A stretch of DNA of 64,000 nucleotides from Deltaproteobacteria bacterium UBA5756 (GTDB lineage: Bacteria > Desulfobacterota > Syntrophorhabdia > Syntrophorhabdales > Syntrophorhabdaceae): positions 1-64,000 of the forward strand of contig DIFE01000081.1 of assembly GCA_002418985.1 (NCBI GenBank), written 5' to 3'. Below, piece after piece: positions 42,142-51,435 of this stretch. Below the pieces are notes generated by a model. The model saw only the letters and a program-made list of their open reading frames with translations, was not told the DNA's origin and did not search any database. The position numbers and the translations under genes were made by a program. Position 1 is the stretch's first letter, and every line of letters starts with the position of its first letter.

Positions 42142-44883
42142 TTATAAGAAATAGCCGTCTGAATCGATCTTTTTCATTACGGCCCCGATATCAATCGATT
42201 GTCCGATACTCCCGAGGGGAAGCATGTCCGCCAGGACCTCCACGGCAACAGACTGTGCCCGCCTTTGCGATACCCCTCTTGACTTCAGCGTTGATGCGAC
42301 GGTTTCCCTCAGGTAGCGTTCATCCTTGTGAGTCGTATATCTCCAGCGCGTTCGCGGGGTCTGTACATTTACGATAACACCCTTACCAATATCTTCGTTG
42401 AGCGCCAGGATCTCGGCATATTTGCCCGGATAGAATTTGAGCGAGAGAAGGAGCTCCCGCTCTTGATTCCCTAGCCCGATGATCTTCACGAGATTGTCTA
42501 TGCCTTCCATGGTCGGGTTGTCGACGGAAACGTGGCGGGTGAAATACTTGTTCGAGGCTGCGGAAATAAAATGTTTACCTTTTTCCGCCACGTCGAGGAT
42601 GTCCTGCGTCACCAGATACGTTGCAAGCCCGAGCGTTCTTTGCTGCCTTGCGTCCTTGTCGAGTACGTCGAGGATGGGTTCGCTGTTCTTCAGATTGTGG
42701 AATTCGTCGTACACAAATAACTTTGGCCTTTTCTGAGCGGCAAGGATCCACTCTATCGAGGTGGCGTTTAGAAAGGGGGGCATCTCGGTGGGAAGGTAGA
42801 CTGCCTTGCGATATGCGAAGTCCCTGTAAAGGAGCAGAAGAAGGGCCAGGATTTCCTTTCTCTCACTGACGAGGCCCATGTGGATACAGAATATATCCCG
42901 ATCCACGGAGAAATTGGTCACCCCGTTCAAGAGTGCCGCCTGTTCTCCCTGCGCATACAGGTTAAGGACTCTGCGCATCTCTTCGGCTATCTGCCGGTCC
43001 CTGGTATTCGTATTGATGGCAGGGTCGGACGCAAGGATTCTCATGAAATCATTCAGTGTCGGAGTGGCCAGGCACTGCGCCGTCTCTGCCCGAAGAAAAT
43101 CCTTCTTGTCCCCTGTCGATAAGAATTGCCCCACGTAATGGTTGCGGTACTCGATATATGTATCGTATGAGGGAGCCCCGGCCAGCAGCTCTTCCTGGTC
43201 CTCGTTCGTAACCTTCACGTTCCGCACAAGGCGCGGTTCCTCCTTGAAAAGACTGTCGTACATCCTTTTGACCGCCCGTTCCAGGATGGACTGGGTCTCC
43301 TTCGCGATTCCCCTTCCATCCTCACCGAGCATCGCAGTGAAAATGGCATTCAAGGAAAGGATCTTCGAACCCGCGGGCTGTTCAAATCCTACTCTCAAGT
43401 CGAACATATTGACCCTGTTGTCGCTGCTGCCGAAGGCGACGGGGATGAAGCTGCCTCCGTAGTTTGAGACAACGGGTTCGTATGAGGAGGCCTTCGACAT
43501 GTCTATGACCACAACGACAGGGTCATACGCCATGGCCCCTGCGATGATCCCATTCGTGAGAACGGATTTTCCACTGCCTGTCGGGCCTATGACAAGTCCC
43601 GCCCACCTGTTCTGCCTTGAGCTGAAAGGGTTCAGGGCCGTGACGCCGCCATACCGGTTTCTCAGCACTATTGCCGGTTCGGTACGGTCGCCCCGGTACA
43701 TCCCCCGAAGAGGAACAAACTTCAGTACATCATGACCAAAGACGATGTGCGGATCGTAGCTTTTCGTGGGGCATCCCGGAAGCGACGCGATAAAGGCGCT
43801 TTCCTTTCTCATCCACTCGGCGAACACCCCCGCCCCATCCACTGCCCTGGTCACGGCCACGCGTACGGCCTGGATTTTTGCCTGCAAGTCTTCGACATTC
43901 CGGTCCCAGATGAGGTAGCTGTTGAAACATTTGACCAGTTTCCAACCCTGTCTGGCCCGATCCTGCAGGAGTTCGTCAATGGCGACGATCTTTTCCCTGT
44001 TCTCCACTGCCGCGGAGGTTCTTTTTCCGCTGAAAACATTAGCCATCAGTCTTTGACGTGCCAGGTCCCGCGTGATTCTCGACAGGTCTTCGCACAGAAG
44101 GGTGGTATTCATTACCATCGGGAAATCCACGTTCTGCAGTATCCTGGACCCGCATCCCACCGGGATGCTGTTGGGGATGGTATCCATTACGAGAGCTGCA
44201 AAATAGTACCGTCCATTGGACAAATAGTAGTCCTTGGAATAGAAGTCGGTATTGAACACCCTCTTTCTGAGAGGCAAAAGCATGCCGCATTCCGATATCT
44301 CCATCGATGGCGGCGGGTCTTCGGGGTTCGCGATCCTGGAGATGATCCGCATCATTCCTTCACCCGTCATATCCCTCACCTCATAGCCAAGGGGCACAAG
44401 CGTGTCCTTGAGCATCACCACCACCTCACCTAACCGTCTGTCCCGGTTCAGAAAATCGCCTTCATCGAACCCTTTCTTTTTCTTCCCTTCGATCGATGCT
44501 TCCGCGTTCAGGGGAACCACAATTGTGCAATACAGGGATGTGTCGATAACACCTCTGCCGGAGGTGAATTCCGCTATGTTCTCCCGGGCCATCGATTCAG
44601 ATACCGGATCGCCGTTGAGGCGTCTGTATCGATCGAACAGCTCATCAAGATCACGGCTGAAGTATGTTGTGAACTGCACGAAAACATTCTGCGCGGTGAT
44701 ATTCTTGAGGAGTTCGGCACAGGTGTTGACTTCCATTTCCATGACCGACCTGTCTATCCCGTCGGCACCGGTCTGGACGATCTCAAAGCCCCTGGCCTTT
44801 TCGAAGTTTTCAAGAACAAGATAATCGCTGCCGATCATGTTGATCGGTATGCGCCGGTAGAACGGAGAAGATCTCCGAAACAT
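42142..44883 (-). CDS. DotO/IcmB/TraU-like (VirB4-type) secretion ATPase
   Basis: Start at ATG 44883 (913 residues) behind GGAGATGG; an upstream in-frame start at 44943 lies inside the preceding gene. The C-terminal ATPase domain has Walker A GPTGSGKSVLTNG (about 432-444) and Walker B KLFVYDEFHNLK (about 715-726), with a TQDI segment after it. The N-terminal half is the VirB4-type regulatory domain. DotO energises type IVB substrate transfer and pilus steps at the inner membrane. Confidence 0.88.
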   Translation of the reverse strand: MFRRSSPFYRRIPINMIGSDYLVLENFEKARGFEIVQTGADGIDRSVMEMEVNTCAELLKNITAQNVFVQFTTYFSRDLDELFDRYRRLNGDPVSESMARENIAEFTSGRGVIDTSLYCTIVVPLNAEASIEGKKKKGFDEGDFLNRDRRLGEVVVMLKDTLVPLGYEVRDMTGEGMMRIISRIANPEDPPPSMEISECGMLLPLRKRVFNTDFYSKDYYLSNGRYYFAALVMDTIPNSIPVGCGSRILQNVDFPMVMNTTLLCEDLSRITRDLARQRLMANVFSGKRTSAAVENREKIVAIDELLQDRARQGWKLVKCFNSYLIWDRNVEDLQAKIQAVRVAVTRAVDGAGVFAEWMRKESAFIASLPGCPTKSYDPHIVFGHDVLKFVPLRGMYRGDRTEPAIVLRNRYGGVTALNPFSSRQNRWAGLVIGPTGSGKSVLTNGIIAGAMAYDPVVVVIDMSKASSYEPVVSNYGGSFIPVAFGSSDNRVNMFDLRVGFEQPAGSKILSLNAIFTAMLGEDGRGIAKETQSILERAVKRMYDSLFKEEPRLVRNVKVTNEDQEELLAGAPSYDTYIEYRNHYVGQFLSTGDKKDFLRAETAQCLATPTLNDFMRILASDPAINTNTRDRQIAEEMRRVLNLYAQGEQAALLNGVTNFSVDRDIFCIHMGLVSERKEILALLLLLYRDFAYRKAVYLPTEMPPFLNATSIEWILAAQKRPKLFVYDEFHNLKNSEPILDVLDKDARQQRTLGLATYLVTQDILDVAEKGKHFISAASNKYFTRHVSVDNPTMEGIDNLVKIIGLGNQERELLLSLKFYPGKYAEILALNEDIGKGVIVNVQTPRTRWRYTTHKDERYLRETVASTLKSRGVSQRRAQSVAVEVLADMLPLGSIGQSIDIGAVMKKIDSDGYFL

Positions 44884-44896
44884 CAGTCCATCTCCT

Positions 44897-46393
44897 CTAG
44901 AACCCCTCGGGCAATCCGTTGTCCTCGGCATACCGGATGACATCGGGATCTTCCGTGCCCAGTGATTCGGTCATGGCCCGAAGGGCCAGGAGCCTGAGCC
45001 TCTGATTCTCCAGGCACAGGAGGTAATAATTGAAGCGCGCCAGGTCCTTCCACGCCATGTCCTCGTAGTTGCCGTCGATGGCTCCCGGGTCAAATCCCGA
45101 CAGTCCGGCCCTGATGGCTGAGGCCGTCTCCAGTGACGCCCGGGCAACCAGGTAGTGTTTGACCGCCAGTCTTCTTCGCAGCAACGATGAGTTCCTTCCG
45201 GCGAGGAGGACCGTTATTTTTTTCACACTTTCTTCGTCAAGCAGGGATGCCCTGATTTTCTCCATGGCGACGGTTCCAACCTGCCGGCTGTCTCGAAGGA
45301 GTTCATAGACCTCTTTTTCAATCCCGGCATAAAGGCGGTTTGCGGAGCCCTCTTTTTCTTTCTCCAATGCCATCTCCCTGTTGATGGACGAAAGGGCCGA
45401 GGCAATCGCACTCTTCATTTTTGCGGTCAACGAGATGCTGGTCTGAAGAGCAAGATCGTCAAGCGTGCCCGTGGCAGATCGGATGTGGTCCGATACCGTG
45501 CCCGCAGCCGCCTTGTTCACGCTTTCGATGATCCCGGCAATTTCCTTATCGGAGAGAGAGGCTTTGCCTTCCAGGGTGCGAACTTTATCGATCCTTGCCT
45601 TGAGATAATCGTTGCAGGAACTGCGAAAATCCCCGTTTATAGAATCCGCAATAGCAATCGCGGCGATCCCGGCCATATTCTTGAGGCCGCCCCTCGTGTG
45701 CGCGAGGCACTCCTCGAGCATCTGCCGGGTGTTGCCGTTACTCCCCGCCGTTTGCTTCCCCTGGATTCCATCGGTAATATCCATTTTCCCGGCAAGCACT
45801 GTCATCCGGGAGAGTAATTCTGCCGACGCCGGCAAAAACTCAGCCGCCATTGTCTGGAAATCCTTGACCTGGTTCGCGTAAGTCCCGACGGTTTGCCGGG
45901 AATTAAGGAATTCCTTCCCGTAGTCGGCAAGGATACTGCCAATCTGTTTCTCTTCAAGTCCACACTGCTTCAGTTCCTGACGCAAGACCGTGAATACGGC
46001 CTTATTAAGGCGGTTCGTGAACGCTTCGACACTCATACCCGACCTGGCGTAATTCAGCTGCGAATTGAGACCCGTATTGACGGGATCGCTGCCGGGAAGC
46101 TTCAGATCGGTGGCCTTCCGAAGGCCTCCTTCCATCGCCCTCAAATTGCCGGGCATAAACTCAAGGTTCAGCTTCTCCGAAAGGGAGAGTTTCAGCTCCG
46201 TAATAAGACGGTCCTGTATGAGATTCTTGAGTAACGCTGAAAAATATCCGTAATTCGTTACGCCGATAACGGGTGAACACTTGACGTAGCAGCCGCCCTG
46301 ACCGGGAATGAAGACGGCGCAAATGATGATGCCCACCGCCGCGGCGAGAGATGCGAGAAGCAGTACTCGCTTATTGACACGAACCCGGTTCAT
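44897..46393 (-). CDS. large VirB5-like helical protein, first-named of a related trio
   Basis: The 498-residue protein has an N-terminal membrane anchor or signal (VLLLASLAAAVGIIICAVFIP) and is otherwise almost all helical. Near the C-terminus is FDPGAIDGNYEDMAWKDLAR followed by FNYYLLCLENQRLRLLALRAM. The same pattern ends the two neighbouring upstream genes. It resembles the C-terminal helices of VirB5/TrbJ pilus-tip proteins; at about 500 residues it is far longer than VirB5. Role inferred: surface or periplasmic component of the transfer apparatus. Confidence 0.7.
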   Translation of the reverse strand: MNRVRVNKRVLLLASLAAAVGIIICAVFIPGQGGCYVKCSPVIGVTNYGYFSALLKNLIQDRLITELKLSLSEKLNLEFMPGNLRAMEGGLRKATDLKLPGSDPVNTGLNSQLNYARSGMSVEAFTNRLNKAVFTVLRQELKQCGLEEKQIGSILADYGKEFLNSRQTVGTYANQVKDFQTMAAEFLPASAELLSRMTVLAGKMDITDGIQGKQTAGSNGNTRQMLEECLAHTRGGLKNMAGIAAIAIADSINGDFRSSCNDYLKARIDKVRTLEGKASLSDKEIAGIIESVNKAAAGTVSDHIRSATGTLDDLALQTSISLTAKMKSAIASALSSINREMALEKEKEGSANRLYAGIEKEVYELLRDSRQVGTVAMEKIRASLLDEESVKKITVLLAGRNSSLLRRRLAVKHYLVARASLETASAIRAGLSGFDPGAIDGNYEDMAWKDLARFNYYLLCLENQRLRLLALRAMTESLGTEDPDVIRYAEDNGLPEGF

Positions 46394-46396
46394 TTT

Positions 46397-47023
46397 CTAC
46401 TGATCCCCCTCAAGAGCATCCATCATTTTCAAAAGGGATAGCAGCCTGAGTTCCTGCGCCTGAATCAGGCCCCGGGTAAGGGCAAGCTTTGCGGCATCTT
46501 TCCGTGCCTGGCGCCCGGAGGAAAAGTCGAAGGCTGTGGGCGCAAAATTCCCCAGCGCCTTCTCCACCCGGGAGGCTCTGGATAAGGCTTTTTTTCCTTC
46601 GGCGTAGGTCATCAGGGCCGTTGTGGCTTTCATTACCCGCATCTTCGCACCGGTCAGCTCTCTGATACCCGGGTTCTTGAGATTGATACGCCGGGCAGCT
46701 TTTTCGATCCTCCTCAGAACATCTGAAACCACCGCTTCATCGGAGGTTCTCAAGATATCCGACAGCTCAGAAGCCTGTCGGAAAACACCTTTTGTGATCT
46801 TCTGCTTCAGCAGAATGTTGCGGCGTTCCTGAAGATAGCCGCAGTATGGATCCTTGAACGACGCAGCCCATTGCTGCGCCATCTGGCCCACGGTCGCGTC
46901 AGTGGCGACGGGACATGGTGGAATGACCGCGGATGAGTTGCCGGTAAGAACAATCGCCAGAACTGCCGAGGCAAGAACAATAATAACGAGAGTCCTTGAA
47001 CGTGCGGGCAAACCGTGATCCAT
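46397..47023 (-). CDS. VirB5-like helical exported protein, second of the trio
   Basis: The 208-residue protein has an N-terminal hydrophobic signal (TLVIIVLASAVLAIVLTGNS) and an all-helical body with two conserved-looking cysteines early on. It ends AFDFSSGRQARKDAAKLALT then RGLIQAQELRLLSLLKMMDALEG, matching the C-terminal pattern of its neighbours. Three bases separate it from the genes on both sides, so the trio is one transcription unit. Confidence 0.7.
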   Translation of the reverse strand: MDHGLPARSRTLVIIVLASAVLAIVLTGNSSAVIPPCPVATDATVGQMAQQWAASFKDPYCGYLQERRNILLKQKITKGVFRQASELSDILRTSDEAVVSDVLRRIEKAARRINLKNPGIRELTGAKMRVMKATTALMTYAEGKKALSRASRVEKALGNFAPTAFDFSSGRQARKDAAKLALTRGLIQAQELRLLSLLKMMDALEGDQ

Positions 47024-47025
47024 CG

Positions 47026-47781
47026 CTACCTGCCCTCAAGGGCCCGGCGCATCTCGCCCTGGGACATAACGGCAAGGATCTCCGATTGGAGCATGGTGTT
47101 GTAATAGGCGAGCTTCGCCAGATCCTTGACGGCTTGATCGGACTTGGCGCTGTCGATGCAGGCCGGATCGAATGAAGACAACTCCTTGTGAAACCGTGCG
47201 GCTACAAACGCACCCTCCGCCGCCTTTTCATAGGCTGCAACGGACGCCTGATTGAAAGTGTCGCGAAGCTTCACTGTCGCGTATTCCGCTGTCGTGAAAT
47301 GCTTCATCTTGTCGGTACCTCCACCGGGAGGCCCGGCCAGCAGGATGGACACCTCGCGGACCTTTTTCTGGAATTCCCCGAAGTCGGAATTGACCGACGG
47401 GATGGTTACCGGCGTCTTGCTCTTCGCGGCCTCGGCAAAGTACTTGCCGTCGGCTTTCGAGAAAGCCCCGGTATTGTTCTTCATGTATTGCGATATCATC
47501 CGGTCCGTGTATGAAGACATGTTGTACTTGACGAAAGAGACGGCCTTTGTATTGATCATTCCCGGCTCGAGTTTGATCTTCACCTCCTCGTTCCATACCG
47601 ACTTGATCTTGTCGGTGATTCCCTGAGTGACCGTCTTCTGGATCATGTTCATAAGAGCGGGAAAGTTGACAACCTGCACCGCGGTGCCGTAGGCGCTGGT
47701 GACAAGCCCGAAAATGATCATTACCCCGCAGATCACCCTCCCGGTTTTCATACCAAAAAACATTCGCAGTCCGTCTTTCAT
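47026..47781 (-). CDS. VirB5-like helical exported protein, third of the trio
   Basis: The 251-residue protein carries a signal-like hydrophobic helix (VICGVMIIFGLVTSAYG). It ends SFDPACIDSAKSDQAVKDLA then KLAYYNTMLQSEILAVMSQGEMRRALEG, closest to the 498-residue neighbour (shared FDPxxID and KDLAxxxYY). An internal ATG ten codons in is an alternative start. It is the first gene after the cargo patch that interrupts the cluster. Confidence 0.7.
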   Translation of the reverse strand: MKDGLRMFFGMKTGRVICGVMIIFGLVTSAYGTAVQVVNFPALMNMIQKTVTQGITDKIKSVWNEEVKIKLEPGMINTKAVSFVKYNMSSYTDRMISQYMKNNTGAFSKADGKYFAEAAKSKTPVTIPSVNSDFGEFQKKVREVSILLAGPPGGGTDKMKHFTTAEYATVKLRDTFNQASVAAYEKAAEGAFVAARFHKELSSFDPACIDSAKSDQAVKDLAKLAYYNTMLQSEILAVMSQGEMRRALEGR

Positions 47782-47921
47782 ACTTTGTCCTCCGTATTAT
47801 CTAATAGCCTCCGTGACAGGAATCCTGTTAAGACGGCAGTGATAAAATTGCCGGAGGCTGCAGGCCATCATCCTCGAGCGAACGATGCTACTCAGTCACA
47901 TAGTTAATTCCGGAGGCAAGA

Positions 47922-48121
47922 ATGAGAGATCATGGGATGACAGCGGAGGTTTTTTAACCGCCTTTAAAACATTGTCCAGAAAAGAACAGGGCATCTTCTT
48001 TGCGGAGATTATCAAAAACAAGCGATTACGCGAAGATCTTGTAGATATCGCTATTGCAGAGAGCAGGAAAAAGCATAAGAGCAGGCCTTTTCGCAAGTTT
48101 ATCAAGGAGCATACGGGGTAG
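47922..48121 (+). pseudogene. RelB-type antitoxin with a frameshift
   Basis: A perfect GGAGG site precedes ATG 47922, which encodes MRDHGMTAEVF and then hits TAA at 47955. The run of six T at 47950-47955 explains this: one more T would continue as LTAFKTLSRKEQ and on to a full antitoxin ending KEHTG at 48118. The downstream part is open in the other frame from 47885 but lacks a ribosome site there. The gene is therefore frameshifted, or relies on slippage at the T-run. Confidence 0.65.
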
Positions 48122-48468
48122 TGGGATATATCATTGAAATTGTCCCAGGAGCCGAAGAAGAATACCTCAAGCTCCCAGGTTCCATTCAATCAAGAATCAA
48201 ACAAAATATTCTTTCCCTTGAAACCAACCCAAGGCCGATCGGCTCCAGGAAATTGCGCGAAAGTTCTTACTACAGGATCCGCACGGGGGACTCCAGATGT
48301 TTTCTATCCCAACGTTCTTCCTGGATACCGGCCTGCGCCGGTATGACGAGAAAAACCAGATGCAACAGAAAACAGTCTTTATCAACAACCCTTGAGACTC
48401 TGAAACTGTCTTTCCTGGGTGAACTATTTTTCATGACAGACCGCTGCGGTGAATACCAACCACATTAA
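48121..48468 (+). pseudogene. RelE-like toxin truncated by a palindromic repeat
   Basis: The first 57 residues are RelE-like: MGYIIEIVPGAEEEYLKLPG, then SIQSRIKQNILSLETNPRPI and KLRESSYYRIRTGD. After Asp57 the RelE core strand (normally YRVIYE-type) is replaced by unrelated sequence containing WIPACAGMT, the typical translation of a dispersed palindromic repeat located at 48325-48344. Catalytic C-terminal residues are lost. The GTG start overlaps the antitoxin stop by one base. Confidence 0.7.
48325..48344. repeat. perfect palindromic repeat inside the toxin remnant
   Basis: ATACCGGC-CTGC-GCCGGTAT is a 20-base hairpin with a perfect eight-base stem. With the flanking TTCCTGG and TGACGAG it has the look of a widespread REP-like element. 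It lies just after the point where RelE similarity ends. Confidence 0.65.
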
Positions 48469-48477
48469 CCGCAATAT

Positions 48478-49602
48478 GTGCGGATATTGAACGTTTACAT
48501 TCACGAATTACCCGATTGGCCCCATTTTTTCTGGGACGAGAAACGTTTATCACGTCCGCTCGGACTGGTCCGCCACAGGCAGGGAAGGCTTATCGGCCGG
48601 ATGGAGACCCTCGGCTTCCCTCTCCGTACCGAGGCCGTTTTGCGCACACTGACACTGGACGTTGTGAAGTCAAGTGAGATCGAGGGAGCGCTGCTCGACA
48701 AGGCTGAGGTGCGATCATCCATTGCCCGGCGACTTGGTGTCGATATTGGCGATACGGTGCCCGCGAGCCGGAACGTGGAGGGCGTTGTAGAGATGATGCT
48801 GGATGCCACGCAAAACTACGATAAGCCCTTGATCAAAGAAAGGTTGTTCGCCTGGCACGCCTCTCTCTTCCCCGCTGGCCGAAGCGGGATGAACGCAATC
48901 AAAGTGAGCGCCTGGCGTGACGACAGCAAAGGCCCGACGCAGGTCGTTTCAGGACCCCTTGGCCACGAACGGGTCCATTTTGAAGCCCCCGTTGCCAGCC
49001 GGCTGGAAAGGGAAATGACGGCCTTTCTCGACTGGCTCAATGCGGATGACGGCACGGATGCGGTCTTGCGGGCGGGAATAGCCCATCTCTGGTTCGTAAC
49101 TATCCACCCCTTCGATGACGGCAATGGCCGCATCGCGCGCGCCATCGCCGATATGATCCTTGCCCGTTCAGAGGAAAGCTCGCAGCGTTTTTACAGCATG
49201 TCAGCACAGATCCGCAGCGAGCGCGACACCTATTATGAAAGATTGGAGGAGGCGCAGCAGGGAACGCTGGATATCACAAAGCACCTGGAATGGTTTCTTG
49301 AGTGCCTTAACCACGCCTTTGACAGCGTGGAGAGCACAGTTGGTACCATCCTCAATAAGGCCCGTTTCTGGGACTCCCACGCGGGAGCGGCCTTCAATGA
49401 CCGGCAGCGGATGATGTTGAACAGACTCCTTGAAGATTTTGAAGGGAAGCTGACATCAACGAAATGGGCGAAACTGGCAAAATGCTCCCAGGATACGGCA
49501 CTGCGCGATATCCTTGGCCTCGTCGGGAGCGGGATCCTGACGAAAGACCCCGGCGGCGGTCGCAGTACCAGCTACTCTCTTAAGAGCGACATAGACCGGT
49601 AA
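48478..49602 (+). CDS. Fic-domain protein (probable AMP-transferase) with intrinsic inhibitory motif
   Basis: The 374-residue protein has the Fic core motif HPFDDGNGRIAR (about residue 205), an N-terminal DUF4172-like domain and an inhibitory helix SSEIEGALL (about 63-71) whose Glu normally blocks ATP gamma-phosphate binding, so it is a class II Fic. A C-terminal winged-helix-like region (about 305-370) follows. Family members AMPylate target proteins; the target is not evident. The GTG start has no clear ribosome site. It lies in the cargo patch, opposite in strand to the transfer genes. Confidence 0.88.
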   Translation: MRILNVYIHELPDWPHFFWDEKRLSRPLGLVRHRQGRLIGRMETLGFPLRTEAVLRTLTLDVVKSSEIEGALLDKAEVRSSIARRLGVDIGDTVPASRNVEGVVEMMLDATQNYDKPLIKERLFAWHASLFPAGRSGMNAIKVSAWRDDSKGPTQVVSGPLGHERVHFEAPVASRLEREMTAFLDWLNADDGTDAVLRAGIAHLWFVTIHPFDDGNGRIARAIADMILARSEESSQRFYSMSAQIRSERDTYYERLEEAQQGTLDITKHLEWFLECLNHAFDSVESTVGTILNKARFWDSHAGAAFNDRQRMMLNRLLEDFEGKLTSTKWAKLAKCSQDTALRDILGLVGSGILTKDPGGGRSTSYSLKSDIDR

Positions 49603-49662
49603 CTGTCTAAAAAACAGCTGCAAAAATACCGCCAGGGGTCCGCATGGTATCGAGAAGAAGTC

Positions 49663-49893
49663 TCATTCCTCATACTCGCAAAGGATCGATTCGGGCAATG
49701 GTTCGTCGAAATCCTTTTCGATTCTGACTTTACCCTTTACCGTTCCTGCAACCCGCTCATGGGCTTTCTCCCGGATGGGACCGAGGCGGGCTACCGGTGT
49801 CCCCGCCCTCGCAATAGTAATCTCTTCGCCGCCTTCCACCCGGCTCTGCAACTCCGACAATCTCGTCTTGGCATCATGTACATTCACTTTCAT
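49663..49893 (-). CDS. Phd/YefM-type antitoxin, apparently orphan
   Basis: The 76-residue protein has the Phd fold signature MKVNVHDAKTRLSELQSRVE followed by EEITIARAGTPVARL. The disordered acidic C-terminus (EPLPESILCEYEE) would bind a toxin. A PIN or Doc toxin gene would be expected directly downstream, but only 60 bases separate it from the end of the Fic gene. It may have lost its partner or act alone as a repressor. Confidence 0.8.
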   Translation of the reverse strand: MKVNVHDAKTRLSELQSRVEGGEEITIARAGTPVARLGPIREKAHERVAGTVKGKVRIEKDFDEPLPESILCEYEE

Positions 49894-49984
49894 AAACCCA
49901 TGATAGGCTAAGCAATGGACTAAGCCAAGGTTCGTTACCTCCTGTCCCTGGCATTTTCTTGCTGTTTCCTGACTCCCGCTCTTT

Positions 49985-51076
49985 TCACTCCTGCATAAAC
50001 AGAGCAGGATCGTTAGTTGCCTTGCGGGCGCCGGACTCCTCCACCTCGCCGGAATCGACGAGAACCCTCAGGCTCTGGTTGAGAGTCCAACCTATCTTCC
50101 CGCTTCTTTGCTGCCGGCGCAGAAGGTCGTATTTGCCCCTCAGCAGCAATTCCCGGGTGGCCGCGTCCTTCGTGTCCAGGAATTCCGTGGCAAGGGCCAG
50201 CCGGTCCCTCTGACGGCGGGACCCCGCCGTCGGCACCAGTACCTGCACCATTACGGCGAGCAGCACGTCCGCTAGTTCCCGGATCATCCATTCCTGTTTC
50301 TCCACGGGGAACATCGACGCTATCCTTGAGGGAACCTGTGTTGCCATGAGCGTGTGTATCGTCGTAAACACAAGATGTCCCGTTTTGGCCGCCTGAATTG
50401 CCGCCGATGCTGTTTCGGGGTCCCTGACCTCACCCACCAGGATCACGTCGGGCCTCTGACGCATTGCCGCCCTCAGCGCCCGTTCGAAGGACAGTGTCGT
50501 GGTCCCCACCTCCCGCTCGATGATGTTGCCCATCCCCTCGGGAATGTCGTATTCGATAGGATCTTCTATGGTGATGCAGTTGAGGCACCTTGACTTCACA
50601 AGGTATGCGATGATGGATGCAAGGGTCGTCGATTTGCCGCTGCCTGTCGGACCGGCAATGAAGATGATGCCGCCCCCCGAACTTTCAAGGACCAGACGGA
50701 GAAGGTCACTGGGAATCCCTAGATTGACGGGGTTTGGGTCCACCGTCTTGAGGCGCCTCATGACTATGGAAACCCCTTTTTTCGTCAGGCACAGGTTGAC
50801 ACGAAACCTGACCGTCGTCTTTTCTTTACCGGTGCCCGTTTGCCTGGTATAGGAGAGGTCTTTCTCCTCCCGGTCGTAGAGCTGGGCCCTGGCACCGGAA
50901 ACCTTGAGGATTCTTTCTATGGCTTCATCTATCTCGTATCCTTGGGGCACTGCGTGATCGGCGGCGGCCATCCGTCCATGGACCCTCAGGAATAGCGGAC
51001 TCTCCGACTGGATGTAGATATCGGAGGCATCCTCCCGGATTGCCGCATCGATTATTTCATCAAGAAAATTGTCCAT
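49985..51076 (-). CDS. dotB: DotB/TraJ-like type IVB secretion ATPase (PilT/VirB11 superfamily)
   Basis: The 363-residue protein begins with DASDIYIQSE, typical of PilT/DotB N-terminal domains. It has Walker A GPTGSGKSTTLAS (about 138-150), Asp box TIEDPIEYDIPEG, Walker B DVILVGEVRDPE (about 207-218) and His box TTIHTLMATQVPSR. Length and C-terminus fit DotB of Dot/Icm and IncI systems rather than a pilus retraction ATPase. It is adjacent to small membrane genes of the apparatus. A gene symbol is given by family resemblance. Confidence 0.87.
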   Translation of the reverse strand: MDNFLDEIIDAAIREDASDIYIQSESPLFLRVHGRMAAADHAVPQGYEIDEAIERILKVSGARAQLYDREEKDLSYTRQTGTGKEKTTVRFRVNLCLTKKGVSIVMRRLKTVDPNPVNLGIPSDLLRLVLESSGGGIIFIAGPTGSGKSTTLASIIAYLVKSRCLNCITIEDPIEYDIPEGMGNIIEREVGTTTLSFERALRAAMRQRPDVILVGEVRDPETASAAIQAAKTGHLVFTTIHTLMATQVPSRIASMFPVEKQEWMIRELADVLLAVMVQVLVPTAGSRRQRDRLALATEFLDTKDAATRELLLRGKYDLLRRQQRSGKIGWTLNQSLRVLVDSGEVEESGARKATNDPALFMQE

Positions 51077-51108
51077 TCGTTATTTCCGTATTTTTCCGGC
51101 AAAACCCT

Positions 51109-51429
51109 TCACCTGCAGCGCAGCCACTCGGTGCCGAGGAGATATGCCAGGTAGCGCCTGAGTACTCCGGACCGGCTGTATCCCCGCTGCCCCAACTCTT
51201 CCTTTCTTTTTCTGCGCGCAAAGATATACAGTGCCACGGACCCCGAGATACCCGTCGTAATCACGAAGACGCCGATTCCCTCCGAGATGTATGACAGGAT
51301 GGATGCGATGCCGTTGCCGAGCATCGCCGGGCAAATGCAGACCAGGAGGTCTTCCAGGGATATATTGAGCCTCGGGACAATTATGGCGCTGTTTATATTT
51401 TGATAGTCATGTCTCGATTCCGGACCCAC
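51109..51429 (-). CDS. small membrane protein of the secretion cluster
   Basis: The 106-residue protein has two hydrophobic segments (about 28-48 and 50-72, EGIGVFVITTGISGSVALYI) and a basic tail. No family is recognised. It starts at GTG, seven bases after the stop of the preceding small membrane protein gene. Confidence 0.55.
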   Translation of the reverse strand: MGPESRHDYQNINSAIIVPRLNISLEDLLVCICPAMLGNGIASILSYISEGIGVFVITTGISGSVALYIFARRKRKEELGQRGYSRSGVLRRYLAYLLGTEWLRCR

Positions 51430-51435
51430 GGTGGT

